Source of the DNA: Nocardioides sp. GY 10127
GTDB taxonomy: Bacteria; Actinomycetota; Actinomycetes; Propionibacteriales; Nocardioidaceae
Assembly: GCF_004919085.1 (NCBI RefSeq)
Contig: NZ_STGL01000002.1
Location: forward strand, 124,001-188,000
DNA length: 64,000 bases
Reading direction: 5' to 3'
Position 1 is the stretch's first letter; each line of letters begins with the position of its first letter. The notes under the pieces were generated by a model that searched no databases, had not been told where the DNA came from, and saw only the letters and a list, made by a program, of their open reading frames with translations. Positions 9,545 through 20,202 of the stretch are shown in pieces. The translations under genes and the position numbers were made by a program.

Positions 9545-11938
9545 CTACTGCGTCACGCGGTAGGCGTCGAAGACGCCGTTCACGCCGCGCACGGCCCGCA
9601 GCACGCTGTCGAGGTGCTTGGTCTCCGCCATCTCGAAGGTGAACCGGCTCTTGGCGATCCGGTCTCGGGTGGTGGAGAGGTTGGCGGAGAGGATGTTCAC
9701 GTGGGCGTCGGAGAGCGCCATGGTGATGTCCGAGAGCAGCCGCGCCCGGTCGAGGGCCTCGACCTGGATGTTGACCAGGAAGGTCGAGGACTCGGTGGGA
9801 GCCCACTCGACCTCGAGGATCTTCTCGGGGCTGCGCTCGAGCTCGGTGGCGTTGGTGCAGTCCTTGCGGTGCACCGACACTCCCCCGCCCTTGGTGACGA
9901 AGCCGAGGATCGGGTCCGGAGGCACGGGCGTGCAGCACTTGGCCAGCTTCACCCACAGGTCGCTGGCGCCCTTGACGATGACGCCGGCGTCGCCGCCCGA
10001 CGCCGCGCGCCGGCTCCGGCCGGTGATGGTGACGGCCTCGGCGAGGTCCTCCTGCGCCCCCTCGGCGCCGCCGTGGATCTCCAGGACGTGCTTGACCACC
10101 GCCTGCGCGGAGAGCTGGTTCTCCCCCACCGCCGCGTAGAGCGCCGAGATGTCGGCGAGCTTGAAGTGCTCGGCGACCAGCGTGAGCGACTCGTGCGTCA
10201 TCACGCGCTTGAGGGCGATGCCCTCCTTGCGCATGAGCTTGGCGATCTGCTCCTTGCCGTCCTCGATCGCCTCCTCGCGCCGCTCCTTGGTGAACCACTG
10301 ACGGATCTTGGAGCGGGCGCGGTTGGACTTCACGAAGCCCAGCCAGTCCCGCGACGGACCGGCCGTCGGCGACTTGGAGGTGAACACCTCGACGACGTCG
10401 CCGTTGTCCAGCGTGGACTCCAGCGGCACCAGGCGGCCGTTCACCCGCGCGCCGATCGTGTGGTGGCCGACCTCGGTGTGGACGGCGTAGGCGAAGTCGA
10501 CCGGGGTCGAGCCCGACGGCAGCGCGATGACGTCGCCGCGCGGGGTGAAGACGTAGGTCTCCGCCTGGTTCATCTCGAACCGGAGGGACTCCAGGAACTC
10601 CCCCGGGTCCTCGACCTCGTTCTGCCAGTCCAGCAGCTGCCGGACCCAGGTCATGTCGTCGAGGTCACCGCGCTGGTCGGTGTCGACGCCGGTGCGGTTG
10701 TCCTCCTTGTACTTCCAGTGGGCCGCGACGCCGTACTCCGCACGGCGGTGCATGCCGAACGTCCGGATCTGCATCTCCACGGGCTTGCCCTGCGGGCCGA
10801 TCACCGTCGTGTGCAGCGACTGGTACATGTTGAACTTGGGCATCGCCACGTAGTCCTTGAACCGCCCCAGCACCGGGTTCCAGCGCGAGTGCAGCACGCC
10901 GAGCACCGCGTAGCAGTCGCGGTCCTCCTCGACGAGGACGCGGATGCCCACCAGGTCGTAGATGTCGGAGAACTCGCGGCCGCCGACGATCATCTTCTGG
11001 TAGATCGAGTAGTAGTGCTTCGGTCGGCCGGTCACCTTGGCCTTGATCTTGGCCTCGCGCAGGTCGTTCTCGACCTGGGTGATGACCTCCGCCATGAACT
11101 GGTCACGCGAGGGCGCGCGCTCGGCCACGAGGCGGACGATCTCGTCGTAGACCTTGGGGTGCAGGGTCGCGAACGCGAGGTCCTCCAGCTCCCACTTGAT
11201 GGTGTTCATGCCCAGGCGGTGGGCCAGCGGGGCGTAGATGTCCAGCGTCTCGCGCGCCGTGCGCTCCTGGCTCTTGGCCGGGACGAAGCGGAGCGTGCGC
11301 ATGTTGTGCAGCCGGTCCGCGAGCTTGATGACCAGCACCCGGATGTCCCGGGCCATCGCCACGATCATCTTGCGGATGGTCTCGGCCTGGGCGGAGTCGC
11401 CGTAGACGACCTTGTCCAGCTTGGTCACGCCGTCGACGAGCCGGGCGACCTCCTCGCCGAAGTCGGCGGTGAGCTCCTCCAGCGTGTACGGCGTGTCCTC
11501 GACCGTGTCGTGCAGCAGGGCGGCCGCCAGGGTCGGCTCCGTCATGCCGATGCCGGCCAGGATCGTCGTCACCGCGAGCGGGTGCGTGATGTAGGGGTCG
11601 CCGCTCTTGCGCATCTGGCTGCTGTGCAGGCGCTCGGCGGTCGTGTAGGCCCGCTCGAGCAGCGCCAGGTCGGCCTTCGGGTGGTGCGCCCGCACGGCCC
11701 GGAAGAGCGGCTCGAGGACCGGGTTGAAGCCGGGGCTCCGCGTGCCCATCCGGGCGAGGCGCGCGCGCATGCTCCGCGCCGACGGGGCCGGCTCCGGGAC
11801 GCGACCCGCGGCGTCACCGCGGTCGGGGCGCCGGGGCGGCACCTGCGGGGGTGCCGGGGGCGCGGCCGCGCGGGGCGGCGTCGGCCCCTCGCTGGGCTGC
11901 GACGCCGGGGACGGCTGGTGGACCCGCTCCTCGGTCAT
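9545..11938 (-). CDS. relA: Bifunctional (p)ppGpp synthetase/hydrolase, RelA/SpoT family
   Basis: Long RSH enzyme of 797 aa controlling the stringent response. After a Pro/Ala-rich disordered N-terminus (about 1-60) comes the HD hydrolase domain ([10 protein letters not shown], with [11 protein letters not shown] later), then the synthetase domain ([20 protein letters not shown]), a TGS domain ([20 protein letters not shown]), a conserved Cys-containing segment ([18 protein letters not shown]) and a C-terminal ACT domain. Both catalytic halves look intact, so it probably makes and degrades (p)ppGpp. It follows apt on the minus strand, the classic actinobacterial order. Confidence 0.96.
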   Translation of the reverse strand: MTEERVHQPSPASQPSEGPTPPRAAAPPAPPQVPPRRPDRGDAAGRVPEPAPSARSMRARLARMGTRSPGFNPVLEPLFRAVRAHHPKADLALLERAYTTAERLHSSQMRKSGDPYITHPLAVTTILAGIGMTEPTLAAALLHDTVEDTPYTLEELTADFGEEVARLVDGVTKLDKVVYGDSAQAETIRKMIVAMARDIRVLVIKLADRLHNMRTLRFVPAKSQERTARETLDIYAPLAHRLGMNTIKWELEDLAFATLHPKVYDEIVRLVAERAPSRDQFMAEVITQVENDLREAKIKAKVTGRPKHYYSIYQKMIVGGREFSDIYDLVGIRVLVEEDRDCYAVLGVLHSRWNPVLGRFKDYVAMPKFNMYQSLHTTVIGPQGKPVEMQIRTFGMHRRAEYGVAAHWKYKEDNRTGVDTDQRGDLDDMTWVRQLLDWQNEVEDPGEFLESLRFEMNQAETYVFTPRGDVIALPSGSTPVDFAYAVHTEVGHHTIGARVNGRLVPLESTLDNGDVVEVFTSKSPTAGPSRDWLGFVKSNRARSKIRQWFTKERREEAIEDGKEQIAKLMRKEGIALKRVMTHESLTLVAEHFKLADISALYAAVGENQLSAQAVVKHVLEIHGGAEGAQEDLAEAVTITGRSRRAASGGDAGVIVKGASDLWVKLAKCCTPVPPDPILGFVTKGGGVSVHRKDCTNATELERSPEKILEVEWAPTESSTFLVNIQVEALDRARLLSDITMALSDAHVNILSANLSTTRDRIAKSRFTFEMAETKHLDSVLRAVRGVNGVFDAYRVTQ

Positions 11939-11969
11939 TGGCCCAGTCTAGGCACAGGCCCGCCGCAGG

Positions 11970-12533
11970 TCAGCCGATGGTCAGCAGGCTGGTGACCGGC
12001 AGGTCCCCCAGCGCCTCGCGCCAGGGCAGGAAGGCCAGGTCCATGAGCACGGCCACGCCCACGACCTCGGCGCCACAGGCCTCGACCAGGTCGACGGTGG
12101 CCCGGGCGGTCCCGCCGGTGGCCAGCACGTCGTCCACGAGGAGGACGCGCTCGCCGGCGGCGACCGCGTCGGTGTGCAGCTCGAGGGTCGCCGAGCCGTA
12201 CTCCAGGTCGTAGGAGACCGCGCGCGTCGCGCGGGGCAGCTTCCCGGCCTTGCGGACGGGCGCGAACCCGGTACCGAGGGACAGCGCGACGGGCGTGCCG
12301 AGGAGGAAGCCGCGGGCCTCCATGCCGAGCACCTTGTCGACGGCGGGCGCGCCCGAGGCGTCCCGCCCCGCGCCGGCGAGGGCACCGACGACGTCCGCGA
12401 GGCCCGCGGGGTCCGCGAGCAGCGGGGTGATGTCCTTGAACACCACGCCCGGCTCGGGGAAGTCCGGGACGTCGAGGACGAGCCGCTCGAGCGCGGCCCG
12501 GCCCCGTGCCAGGACGTCGTCGGCGCCGCTCAC
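11970..12533 (-). CDS. apt: Adenine phosphoribosyltransferase
   Basis: Purine salvage enzyme of 187 aa that makes AMP from adenine and PRPP. The N-terminal FPEPGVVFKDITPLL segment and the PRPP-binding loop VLLVDDVLATGGTA are both present. The start codon overlaps the end of secF by four bases (12530-12533), so it is translationally coupled to the Sec genes. relA follows 31 bases downstream. Linkage secDF-apt-relA is conserved in actinobacteria. Confidence 0.95.
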   Translation of the reverse strand: MSGADDVLARGRAALERLVLDVPDFPEPGVVFKDITPLLADPAGLADVVGALAGAGRDASGAPAVDKVLGMEARGFLLGTPVALSLGTGFAPVRKAGKLPRATRAVSYDLEYGSATLELHTDAVAAGERVLLVDDVLATGGTARATVDLVEACGAEVVGVAVLMDLAFLPWREALGDLPVTSLLTIG

Positions 12534-13774
12534 TGCTGCGGCTTCTGGGGCTTGCCCCGCTTCGAGCGCGGCTGGCGGGTGGGCTGCTGCCGACCCGCCG
12601 CGGAGCCCGAGTCCATCGGGCCGTGGGCGGCGGGGGCCGTGCGGCCCCGGCCCATCGCGTCCGCGGACCCGCGACCGTAGGCGCGGCTCGCAGCGGGAGC
12701 GACCGCCTCGTCCTCGTCCACCAGGTCCTCGTCCGGCTCGCCCACCGGCATGTCGTCACGGTAGGTGGGGACGGCGGCGTAGCGGTCGACGTTCTTGCGG
12801 CGCGAGCGGGCGCGCTTCTCGGCCTCGAGGACGTCCTTCTCCCGCGACTTCATCTGCACCAGCAGCGGCGTGGCGATGAAGATGGAGGAGTAGGTGCCCG
12901 CGGCGGTGCCGACGAACAGGGCCAGCGCGAGGTCCTGGAGCGTCGAGGCGCCCAGGGTGAGCGCGCCGATGAGCAGGATCGACGCGATCGGCAGCAGCGC
13001 CACGACCGAGGTGTTGATCGAGCGGACCAGCGTCTGGTTGACCGCCAGGTTGGCCGCCTCGCCGTAGGTCTGGTGGCGCCGGCGCATCAGCTTGGCGTTC
13101 TCCTTGACCTTGTCGAAGACGACGACGGTGTCGTAGAGCGAGAACGCCAGGATGGTGAGCACGCCGGTGACGGTCGCCGGGGTCACGGTGAAGCCCACCA
13201 GGGCGTAGATGCCGATGGTGAGGACGACGTCGTGGGCCAGGGCGACGAGCGCGGCCAGCGACATCTTGAACTCGCGGAAGTACGCCCAGATGAAGAGGAC
13301 GACCAGGACGAGGAAGACCGCGAGGCCGATGAGGGCGCGCTCGGCCACCTGGGCGCCCCAGCTGGCGCCGATGTCGGACTGCGTGAGCGCGTCCTGGTCC
13401 TCGCCCGTGGTCTTCAGGATGACGTCGGCGACGGTGGCGGCGTCGTCCGCCGACATCGGCTCGGTCTGCACCACGAGGCCGTCGCTGCCGGCCGTGGTCA
13501 CCGTGGCGCCCTGGGCGGCCTCGATGCCGGTGCCGACGACGGCGCTGCGGACGTCGTCCACCTCGGTCTGGGAGATCCCGCTGGAGGCCTGCACCCGGAA
13601 GCTCGTGCCGCCGGTGAACTCGATGCCGAGGTCGAGGCCCCGGATCGACATGCTGACGACGGCCAGGAGGATCAGGACGCCCGAGATGCCGTACCAGAGC
13701 CACTTGCGACCGACGAAGTCGATCGATCGACGACCCGCGTAGAGGTCGTTGCCGAAGCGTGCGAATGCGCCCAT
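12530..13774 (-). CDS. secF: Protein translocase subunit SecF
   Basis: Membrane component of the SecDF proton-driven secretion motor, 414 aa. It has an N-terminal membrane helix, the signature GLDLGIEFTGGTSF (about residues 45-60), a periplasmic domain, then five further helices and a long hydrophilic C-terminal tail (from about residue 315) rich in Arg, Pro and acidic residues, typical of actinobacteria. Its ATG overlaps the secD stop by one base (TGATG) and its end overlaps apt. Confidence 0.96.
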   Translation of the reverse strand: MGAFARFGNDLYAGRRSIDFVGRKWLWYGISGVLILLAVVSMSIRGLDLGIEFTGGTSFRVQASSGISQTEVDDVRSAVVGTGIEAAQGATVTTAGSDGLVVQTEPMSADDAATVADVILKTTGEDQDALTQSDIGASWGAQVAERALIGLAVFLVLVVLFIWAYFREFKMSLAALVALAHDVVLTIGIYALVGFTVTPATVTGVLTILAFSLYDTVVVFDKVKENAKLMRRRHQTYGEAANLAVNQTLVRSINTSVVALLPIASILLIGALTLGASTLQDLALALFVGTAAGTYSSIFIATPLLVQMKSREKDVLEAEKRARSRRKNVDRYAAVPTYRDDMPVGEPDEDLVDEDEAVAPAASRAYGRGSADAMGRGRTAPAAHGPMDSGSAAGRQQPTRQPRSKRGKPQKPQQ

Positions 13775-15636
13775 CAGGCGTTCCCTCCCTGCGGCGTGCG
13801 GGGGCTGAGCCCGATCGCCTCGGCGTCCAGGCCCGAGAGCCGGTGACCAGCGTTGAAGAACCGGAAGCGGGCGAGCCAGGAGACCATCGGCTTGGTGAAC
13901 CAGAAGAAGACCACCAGGTCGACGATCGTGGTCAGGCCCAGCGCGAACGCGAAGCCCTTCACCACGCCCGCGGCGAAGATGTAGAGCACGACCGCCGCGA
14001 GCAGGGACACCGTGTCGGCGGCCAGGCAGGTGTTCCGGGCCCGCTTCCAGCCGGACTCCACCGCGACGCGCATCGACTTGCCGTCGCGCATCTCGTCGCG
14101 CACGCGCTCGAAGAGCACGATGAAGGAGTCGGCTGTGATGCCGATCGCGATGATCATGCCCGCGATGCCGGGCAGGGTCATGGTGAACCCGGCCGTGGCG
14201 CTGAGCAGGAGGATGAGCGCGTAGGTGACGGCCGCCGCGACGCCGAGCGAGGCGATGACCACGAGGCCGAGCCCGCGGTAGTAGAGCAGGCAGTAGAGCA
14301 TGACGACGAGGAGGCCGATGCCACCCGCGATGAGGCCGGCGGTGAGCTGGTCACCCGCGAGCGAGGGGCCGATCGTCTCGACCAGCGGGTTCTTCTCGAA
14401 CTCGATGGGCAGCGAGCCGTACCGCAGGCTCGTGGCCAGCGACGTGGCGGACTCCTCGGTGAACGAGCCCGAGATCTGGGCCTGCCCGTTGAGGATGATC
14501 GCGTTCATCGTCGGGGCGGAGAGCACCTGGCCGTCGAGGACCATCGCGAACTGGCCGCCGTCGTTGTAGAGCTGCTTGGAGATCTTGGAGAACGTCTTGG
14601 TGCCCTCGCTGTCGAACTGCAGCGTGACGACGTAGCTGATCTCGTTCTGGGGGATCTCGGCCTGGGCGTCGCTGAGCTCGGTGCCCTCGATCATCGCCGG
14701 GCTGAGCAGGTAGGCGATGCCGTCGGTGTCACAGGTGATCAGCGGGGCGTCCGGGTCGTCGGACATGATCTGCACGGCCGAGCCGTCGGTCGGGCAGGTG
14801 ACCGTCTGGAACGCCAGCACGCAGTCCGTGGTCGGGCTGTCCTTCCACTTCAGCGGCGTGGACAGGGTCGAGTCCTTCGCGGCCGAGGTGAGGCACTGGG
14901 CGACCAGCTTCTTGTTGTACGTCGCCTTGTGGGTCTCGGTGTCGGCGGACGCCGTGGACGACGCCGAGGCCGTGGAGGTCGCGGACGCGCTGGCGCTCGC
15001 GTCGGCGCTGGACGTGGCGGACGCCGTGGCGCTCGCGGTCTTCGTCGCCGTGGCGGTGGCCTTCTTGGTGGAGGAGGCGGTGGCCTTCTTCGTCGACGTC
15101 GCCGTCGCCTTCTTGGTGGCCTTCTTGGTGGCCTTGGCCTTCGTCAGGTAGCTGAGCGAGGCGCGGTTGTTGCCGCTGGAGCTGCTCGACGCGCTGGCGG
15201 AGGCGCTGGCCGACGAGCTCGACGACGAGGACGAGGAGCCGGAGTTGTCCACGGTCGTGGACACGCAGTTGCCGTCGATCGTCGAGCAGGCGACGACGCG
15301 GAAGCGCAGCTGCGCGGTGCGCTCGACGGTCTCCAGCAGGTCACGCCGGTTCTCGCCGGGGATCTCCACGACGATCTCGTTGGAGCCCTGGGTGGTGACC
15401 TCGGCCTCGGCGACGCCGGAGGCGTTGACGCGGTTGTCGATGATGGCGCGCGCCTCCTCCAGGGACTCCTCGGAGGGGCTGCCCTTGGCGCGCAGGGTGA
15501 TGCTGGTGCCGCCCTGGAGGTCGAGACCCAGGGAGGGGGTCCAGCTGCCGGCGACGGCGACCAGCCCGTAGACGATCGCGAGCACCACGAAGAACGCGAG
15601 GAGCATGCGTCCCGGGCGCGCGGTCCTGGTAGCCAT
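13774..15636 (-). CDS. secD: Protein translocase subunit SecD with large low-complexity insert
   Basis: SecD of 620 aa. The N-terminal helix is followed by GLDLQGGTSITLRA (about 37-50), the P1 periplasmic domain, and a C-terminal six-helix channel domain (LPGIAGMIIAIGITADSFIVLFERVRDE). The odd feature is an insert of about 105 residues at roughly 127-235 made almost only of Ser, Ala, Thr and Lys, including seven KKAT-like steps, where other SecD proteins have a short loop. Conserved regions on both sides are intact, so the gene is probably functional. Translationally coupled to secF; yajC lies six bases upstream. Confidence 0.95.
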   Translation of the reverse strand: MATRTARPGRMLLAFFVVLAIVYGLVAVAGSWTPSLGLDLQGGTSITLRAKGSPSEESLEEARAIIDNRVNASGVAEAEVTTQGSNEIVVEIPGENRRDLLETVERTAQLRFRVVACSTIDGNCVSTTVDNSGSSSSSSSSSASASASASSSSSGNNRASLSYLTKAKATKKATKKATATSTKKATASSTKKATATATKTASATASATSSADASASASATSTASASSTASADTETHKATYNKKLVAQCLTSAAKDSTLSTPLKWKDSPTTDCVLAFQTVTCPTDGSAVQIMSDDPDAPLITCDTDGIAYLLSPAMIEGTELSDAQAEIPQNEISYVVTLQFDSEGTKTFSKISKQLYNDGGQFAMVLDGQVLSAPTMNAIILNGQAQISGSFTEESATSLATSLRYGSLPIEFEKNPLVETIGPSLAGDQLTAGLIAGGIGLLVVMLYCLLYYRGLGLVVIASLGVAAAVTYALILLLSATAGFTMTLPGIAGMIIAIGITADSFIVLFERVRDEMRDGKSMRVAVESGWKRARNTCLAADTVSLLAAVVLYIFAAGVVKGFAFALGLTTIVDLVVFFWFTKPMVSWLARFRFFNAGHRLSGLDAEAIGLSPRTPQGGNA

Positions 15637-15641
15637 GCTGC

Positions 15642-16013
15642 TCAGCTCTCCTTGTCGTCCGAGCCCGGGGTCGAGCCGGTGGTCGGGTCGGTGTCGGCGG
15701 TGTCGCCGGAAGCGGGGGTCTCGTCGCCGGTCTGGTCGCCGGTCTCGTCCTCGGCCTCCTCGACCTGCGGCGGCACGACCTGGCCGATGGCACCGCGGGC
15801 GACGGTCACGACCGTGCCGGGGCTCAGCTCGACCTGGATGCGGTCGTCGTCGATCGAGACGACGGTGCCGAAGAGACCGGCGGTCAGCATGACCTCGTCG
15901 CCGGGCTCGAGGGAGCGCTGCATGGCGGCCGTCTCCTTCGCGCGCCGCTGCTGCGGGCGGATGAGGAAGAGCCAGAAGACAACGACGAGGAGGATCGGAA
16001 GGAGCAGTTCCAC
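15642..16013 (-). CDS. yajC: Preprotein translocase subunit YajC
   Basis: Small Sec accessory protein of 123 aa. I chose GTG 16011-16013 because the protein then starts directly with the single membrane helix (LLLPILLVVVFWLFLIRP) followed by QQRRAKE, the YajC hallmark; the open frame upstream has no similarity. After the MLTAGLFGTVVSIDDD core there is an acidic Glu/Asp/Thr/Gly-rich tail. First gene of yajC-secD-secF-apt. Confidence 0.93.
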   Translation of the reverse strand: MELLLPILLVVVFWLFLIRPQQRRAKETAAMQRSLEPGDEVMLTAGLFGTVVSIDDDRIQVELSPGTVVTVARGAIGQVVPPQVEEAEDETGDQTGDETPASGDTADTDPTTGSTPGSDDKES

Positions 16014-16107
16014 GAGGGGTATTTCTCTCCGGTGACGGCGTGAGTGGGACGGTGGCGCGAGCGCGCGAGGACCTCCGCTGGAGGGCTCCGGCGCCGACGC
16101 CCGGCGA

Positions 16108-16113
16108 AGTCTA
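16108..16113 (-). promoter_or_regulatory. Candidate -10 element of the yajC-secDF transcription unit
   Basis: TAGACT on the minus strand fits the actinobacterial -10 consensus TANNNT and lies about 95 bases upstream of the yajC start. Only weak -35 matches are present (TTGCTC at 20-base spacing). Low-confidence prediction. Confidence 0.3.
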
Positions 16114-16245
16114 ACCGTGGGGGTGAGACGGGGGAGCAATCCCCGGTGATCGGGGCGGCGGCACCCCCGGTGCGACCCACGTCACGGGGCGCACCCACCG
16201 CCGGAGGCCCGGGTCACCCCCTCGCCCCCGTCCGGGCGGCGTGCG

Positions 16246-17310
<1,065 letters not shown>

Positions 17311-17327
17311 CGTTCAGGTCCCTCTTC

Positions 17328-17939
17328 TCAGGCCTTGGAGAGCGTGCGCAGCGCGGCCCGCAGCAGCGTGGCCACGTTCGGGCTGTCCCCGGCCTGGTCG
17401 GCGACGGCCTCGACCGCCCGCTCGGCGTCCTTCACGTTCCAGCCGAGCCCCTGGAGGCCCTGGGTGACCTGCTCGCGCCAGGGCTCCCCCGCCGACGGGA
17501 CGGCGGCCGCCGCCTGCGTGGCCAGCGGGGCACCGATCTTGTCCTTCAGCTCCAGGATGATCCGCTGGGCGCCCTTCGGCCCGATGCCCGGGACCCGGGT
17601 GAGGGTCTTGACGTCGCCCGCCGAGATGGCGCGACGCAGGTCGTCCGGCGCCAGCACGGCGACCATCGCCTGGGCGACCTTGGGGCCGACGCCCGAGGCC
17701 GTCTGGAGGAGCTCGAAGCACGCCTTCTCGTCCTCGTCGGCGAAGCCGAAGAGGGTCAGGGAGTCCTCCCGCACCACCAGCGACGCGGCGAGGGTGGCCC
17801 GCTGGTCGCTGCCGACCTTCGGCGAGAGCCCGGCGAGCGTCGACGGGGTGCACTGCAGCTCCAGGCCCACCCCACCGACCTCGACGACGGCGCTGGAGAG
17901 GGTGACCGCGGCGACGCGGCCCGAGACGAAGGCGATCAA
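17328..17939 (-). CDS. ruvA: Holliday junction DNA helicase subunit RuvA
   Basis: Junction-binding protein of 203 aa. The start is an unusual TTG (17937-17939) giving [13 protein letters not shown], the normal RuvA N-terminus, with GGGAGG upstream and a four-base overlap (TTGA) with the ruvC stop. Two helix-hairpin-helix motifs are seen ([14 protein letters not shown] and [16 protein letters not shown]) and a C-terminal domain III that contacts RuvB. Confidence 0.95.
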   Translation of the reverse strand: MIAFVSGRVAAVTLSSAVVEVGGVGLELQCTPSTLAGLSPKVGSDQRATLAASLVVREDSLTLFGFADEDEKACFELLQTASGVGPKVAQAMVAVLAPDDLRRAISAGDVKTLTRVPGIGPKGAQRIILELKDKIGAPLATQAAAAVPSAGEPWREQVTQGLQGLGWNVKDAERAVEAVADQAGDSPNVATLLRAALRTLSKA

Positions 17940-18544
17940 CGGGTCCTCCCGGGGAGTCGTGACTGGATGGCGCCGGCGGGCAGCGAGCCCGTGCCGGGGC
18001 GGGCGCCGCGGGCGACGGGCGCCCGGCGCAGGAGCGCCTCGCGGGCCGCGGCCTGCTCGAGACGGGTGCCGGCCGAGCCGCGCCAGACGTGGGTGATGGC
18101 GAGGGCCAGGGCGTCCGCGGCGTCCGCGGGCTTCGGCATGGCGTCCAGGCGCAGGATGCGGGTCACCATCGCGCCCACCTGCTTCTTGTCCGCGCGGCCC
18201 GAGCCCGTGACGGCGGCCTTGACCTCGGACGGGGTGTGCAGCGCGACGGGCAGGCCGCGCCGGGCGGCCACCACCATCGCGATGCCGCTGGCCTGGGCGG
18301 TGCCCATGACGGTGGAGACGTCGGAGCGGGCGAAGACGCGCTCGACCGCCACCGCGTCGGGGCGGTGCTCCTCGATCCACGCCTCGATGCCGGCCTCGAT
18401 GGTCACGAGCCGCTGCGGCACCTCGAGGTCCGCGGAGGTGCGGACCACGCCGACGTCGACCAGCGACAGCGGGCGGCCCACGGTCCCCTCGACCACGCCG
18501 AGCCCGCACCGGGTGAGGCCGGGGTCGATCCCGAGCACGCGCAC
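17936..18544 (-). CDS. ruvC: Crossover junction endodeoxyribonuclease RuvC
   Basis: Holliday-junction resolvase of 202 aa. The RNase H-like fold shows the catalytic Asp in [16 protein letters not shown], the Glu in AVERVF, and the C-terminal [12 protein letters not shown]. The start is GTG 18542-18544, preceded by GGGAGGGG; no similarity exists further upstream. A basic C-terminal tail of about 40 residues is typical for actinobacteria. First gene of ruvCAB, under a LexA box at 18604-18615. Confidence 0.95.
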   Translation of the reverse strand: MRVLGIDPGLTRCGLGVVEGTVGRPLSLVDVGVVRTSADLEVPQRLVTIEAGIEAWIEEHRPDAVAVERVFARSDVSTVMGTAQASGIAMVVAARRGLPVALHTPSEVKAAVTGSGRADKKQVGAMVTRILRLDAMPKPADAADALALAITHVWRGSAGTRLEQAAAREALLRRAPVARGARPGTGSLPAGAIQSRLPGRTR

Positions 18545-18601
18545 GCGCGATCCCCTCCCCTGCTCGGTGCCCACGTCCGGGTGGACGTGCCGCCTGCTCG
18601 T

Positions 18602-18617
18602 CCGAACAGGTGTTCTA
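18602..18617 (-). promoter_or_regulatory. LexA (SOS) box upstream of ruvCAB
   Basis: CCGAACAGGTGTTCTA contains GAAC-N4-GTTC (18604-18615), the core of the actinobacterial SOS box TCGAAC-N4-GTTCGA. It lies about 60 bases upstream of ruvC, where repression of ruvCAB by LexA is known in related bacteria. Confidence 0.8.
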
Positions 18618-18628
18618 ACCGTAGACGA

Positions 18629-18667
18629 CGACGCCCCGCGGTCCCTGGCGGGACACGCGGGGCGTCG
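18629..18667 (-). terminator. Terminator hairpin downstream of yebC
   Basis: Perfect 12-bp inverted repeat (18629-18640 with 18656-18667) about 14 bases after the yebC stop. No T tract. It probably insulates the SOS-controlled ruvCAB from yebC. Confidence 0.65.
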
Positions 18668-18680
18668 GTAGCCGGGTGGC

Positions 18681-19448
18681 TCAGGCGTCCACGGACTCCA
18701 GGACCTCGTCCGGGATGTCGGCGTTGGAGAAGACGTTCTGCACGTCGTCGAGGTCGTCGACGGCGTCGACCAGGCGCATGACCTTCTCGGCCACCGAGGC
18801 CTCGCCGACCGGGATGTCCATGCTCGCGACGAAGAGGACGTCGGCGGAGTCGTAGTCGATGCCGGCCTCCTGCAGGGCGGTGCGGACGGCGACGACGTCG
18901 GCGGCCTCGGACTGGACCTCCCACACCTCGTCCAGGTCCTTGACCTCCTCGGCGCCCGCGTCGAGCGTGGCCTCGAGGACGTCGTCCTCGGAGACGTCCT
19001 TGCCCTCCTGCGACTTCTGCACGACGACGACGCCCTTGCGCTCGAACAGGCGCGAGACGGAGCCCGGGTCGGCCATGGTGCCCCCGTTGCGGGTGACCGC
19101 GGTGCGGACCTCCATCGCGGCGCGGTTCTTGTTGTCGGTGAGGCACTCGACGAGCAGGGCGACACCCTGCGGGCCGTAGACCTCGTACATGATCGTCGTG
19201 TAGTCGACGCCGCCGCCGTCGAGGCCGCCGCCGCGCTTGACCGCGCGGTCGATGTTGTCCTTCGGCACCGAGGTCTTCTTGGCCTTCTGGATGGCGTCGA
19301 AGAGCGTCGGGTTGCCCGCGGGGTCGGGCCCACCCATCTTGGCGGCGATCTCGATGTTCTTGATCAGCTTCGCCCAGAGCTTGCCGCGCTTGGCGTCGAT
19401 GGCGGCCTTCTTGTGCTTCGTGGTCGCCCATTTGGAGTGGCCGGACAT
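18681..19448 (-). CDS. yebC: YebC/PmpR-family protein
   Basis: Protein of 255 aa with the family N-terminus [21 protein letters not shown]. The start is ATG 19446-19448 with GGGAGA upstream; the open frame continues further without similarity. Members have been described both as DNA-binding regulators and, more recently, as translation factors that relieve ribosome stalling at proline stretches, so the role should be left open. It lies between pdxT and ruvC, the standard actinobacterial position. Confidence 0.95.
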   Translation of the reverse strand: MSGHSKWATTKHKKAAIDAKRGKLWAKLIKNIEIAAKMGGPDPAGNPTLFDAIQKAKKTSVPKDNIDRAVKRGGGLDGGGVDYTTIMYEVYGPQGVALLVECLTDNKNRAAMEVRTAVTRNGGTMADPGSVSRLFERKGVVVVQKSQEGKDVSEDDVLEATLDAGAEEVKDLDEVWEVQSEAADVVAVRTALQEAGIDYDSADVLFVASMDIPVGEASVAEKVMRLVDAVDDLDDVQNVFSNADIPDEVLESVDA

Positions 19449-19528
19449 GGTCTTCGTCTCCCGGTGTCGTGGTTCGTGCGCTCGGTCGGTGGGGTGCTGC
19501 GGCACCGCTGGTGCGGCGCGCGCTCCCC

Positions 19529-20158
19529 TCAGGCGTCTCGGACCAGGTCCCGGAAAAGACCGTGGACCCGGGAGTCGCTGCCCACCTCGGGGTGGAACGA
19601 CGTCGCCATCAGGTGGCCCTGGCGGACCGCCACGATCCTACCCGCCGCGGCGCCCACCCCCGCAGCAGCGGTCTCCTCGGCGTCCAGCGCGGCCAGCACC
19701 TCGACGTCCTCGCCCACCTGCTCCACCCACGGGGCGCGGATGAAGACGCCGTGGACCGGGCTGTCGAGGCCGGCGACGTGGACCGGCCCCTCGAAGGAGT
19801 CGACCTGCCGGCCGAAGGCGTTGCGCCGCACCGTCACGTCGAGGCCGCCGATGGTCTCCTGCCCCTCGACCCCGTCGAGGATGCGGTCGGCCAGCAGGAT
19901 CATCCCCGCGCAGGTGCCGAAGGCCGGCATGCCGCCGCGCACCCGCTCGCGCAGCGGCTCGAGGAGCTCGAAGACGCGCGCCAGGTGGGCCATCGTCGTG
20001 GACTCCCCGCCCGGGAGCACGAGGCCGTGGCAGCGCTCCAGCTCCTCGGGGCGGCGCACGCGCAGCGGCTCGACGTCGAGGGCGGCCAGCGCCGCCAGGT
20101 GCTCGCGCACGTCGCCCTGGAGGGCGAGCACGCCGATGGTGGGTCGGGGGTTCGGCAC
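19529..20158 (-). CDS. pdxT: Pyridoxal 5'-phosphate synthase glutaminase subunit PdxT
   Basis: Glutamine amidotransferase of 209 aa that supplies ammonia to PdxS for vitamin B6 synthesis. Glutaminase motifs are LPGGESTT, the nucleophile in FGTCAGMI (Cys), and SFHPEVG (His-Glu). It starts at GTG 20156-20158 (reads [16 protein letters not shown]). Normally the gene follows pdxS directly; here the two are 5.7 kb apart, with the SipW island between them, all on the minus strand. Confidence 0.95.
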   Translation of the reverse strand: MPNPRPTIGVLALQGDVREHLAALAALDVEPLRVRRPEELERCHGLVLPGGESTTMAHLARVFELLEPLRERVRGGMPAFGTCAGMILLADRILDGVEGQETIGGLDVTVRRNAFGRQVDSFEGPVHVAGLDSPVHGVFIRAPWVEQVGEDVEVLAALDAEETAAAGVGAAAGRIVAVRQGHLMATSFHPEVGSDSRVHGLFRDLVRDA

Positions 20159-20202
20159 GAGGCCCGATCCTAGGCAGGGTCCGCGGGACGACCGCGGGCG
20201 GC

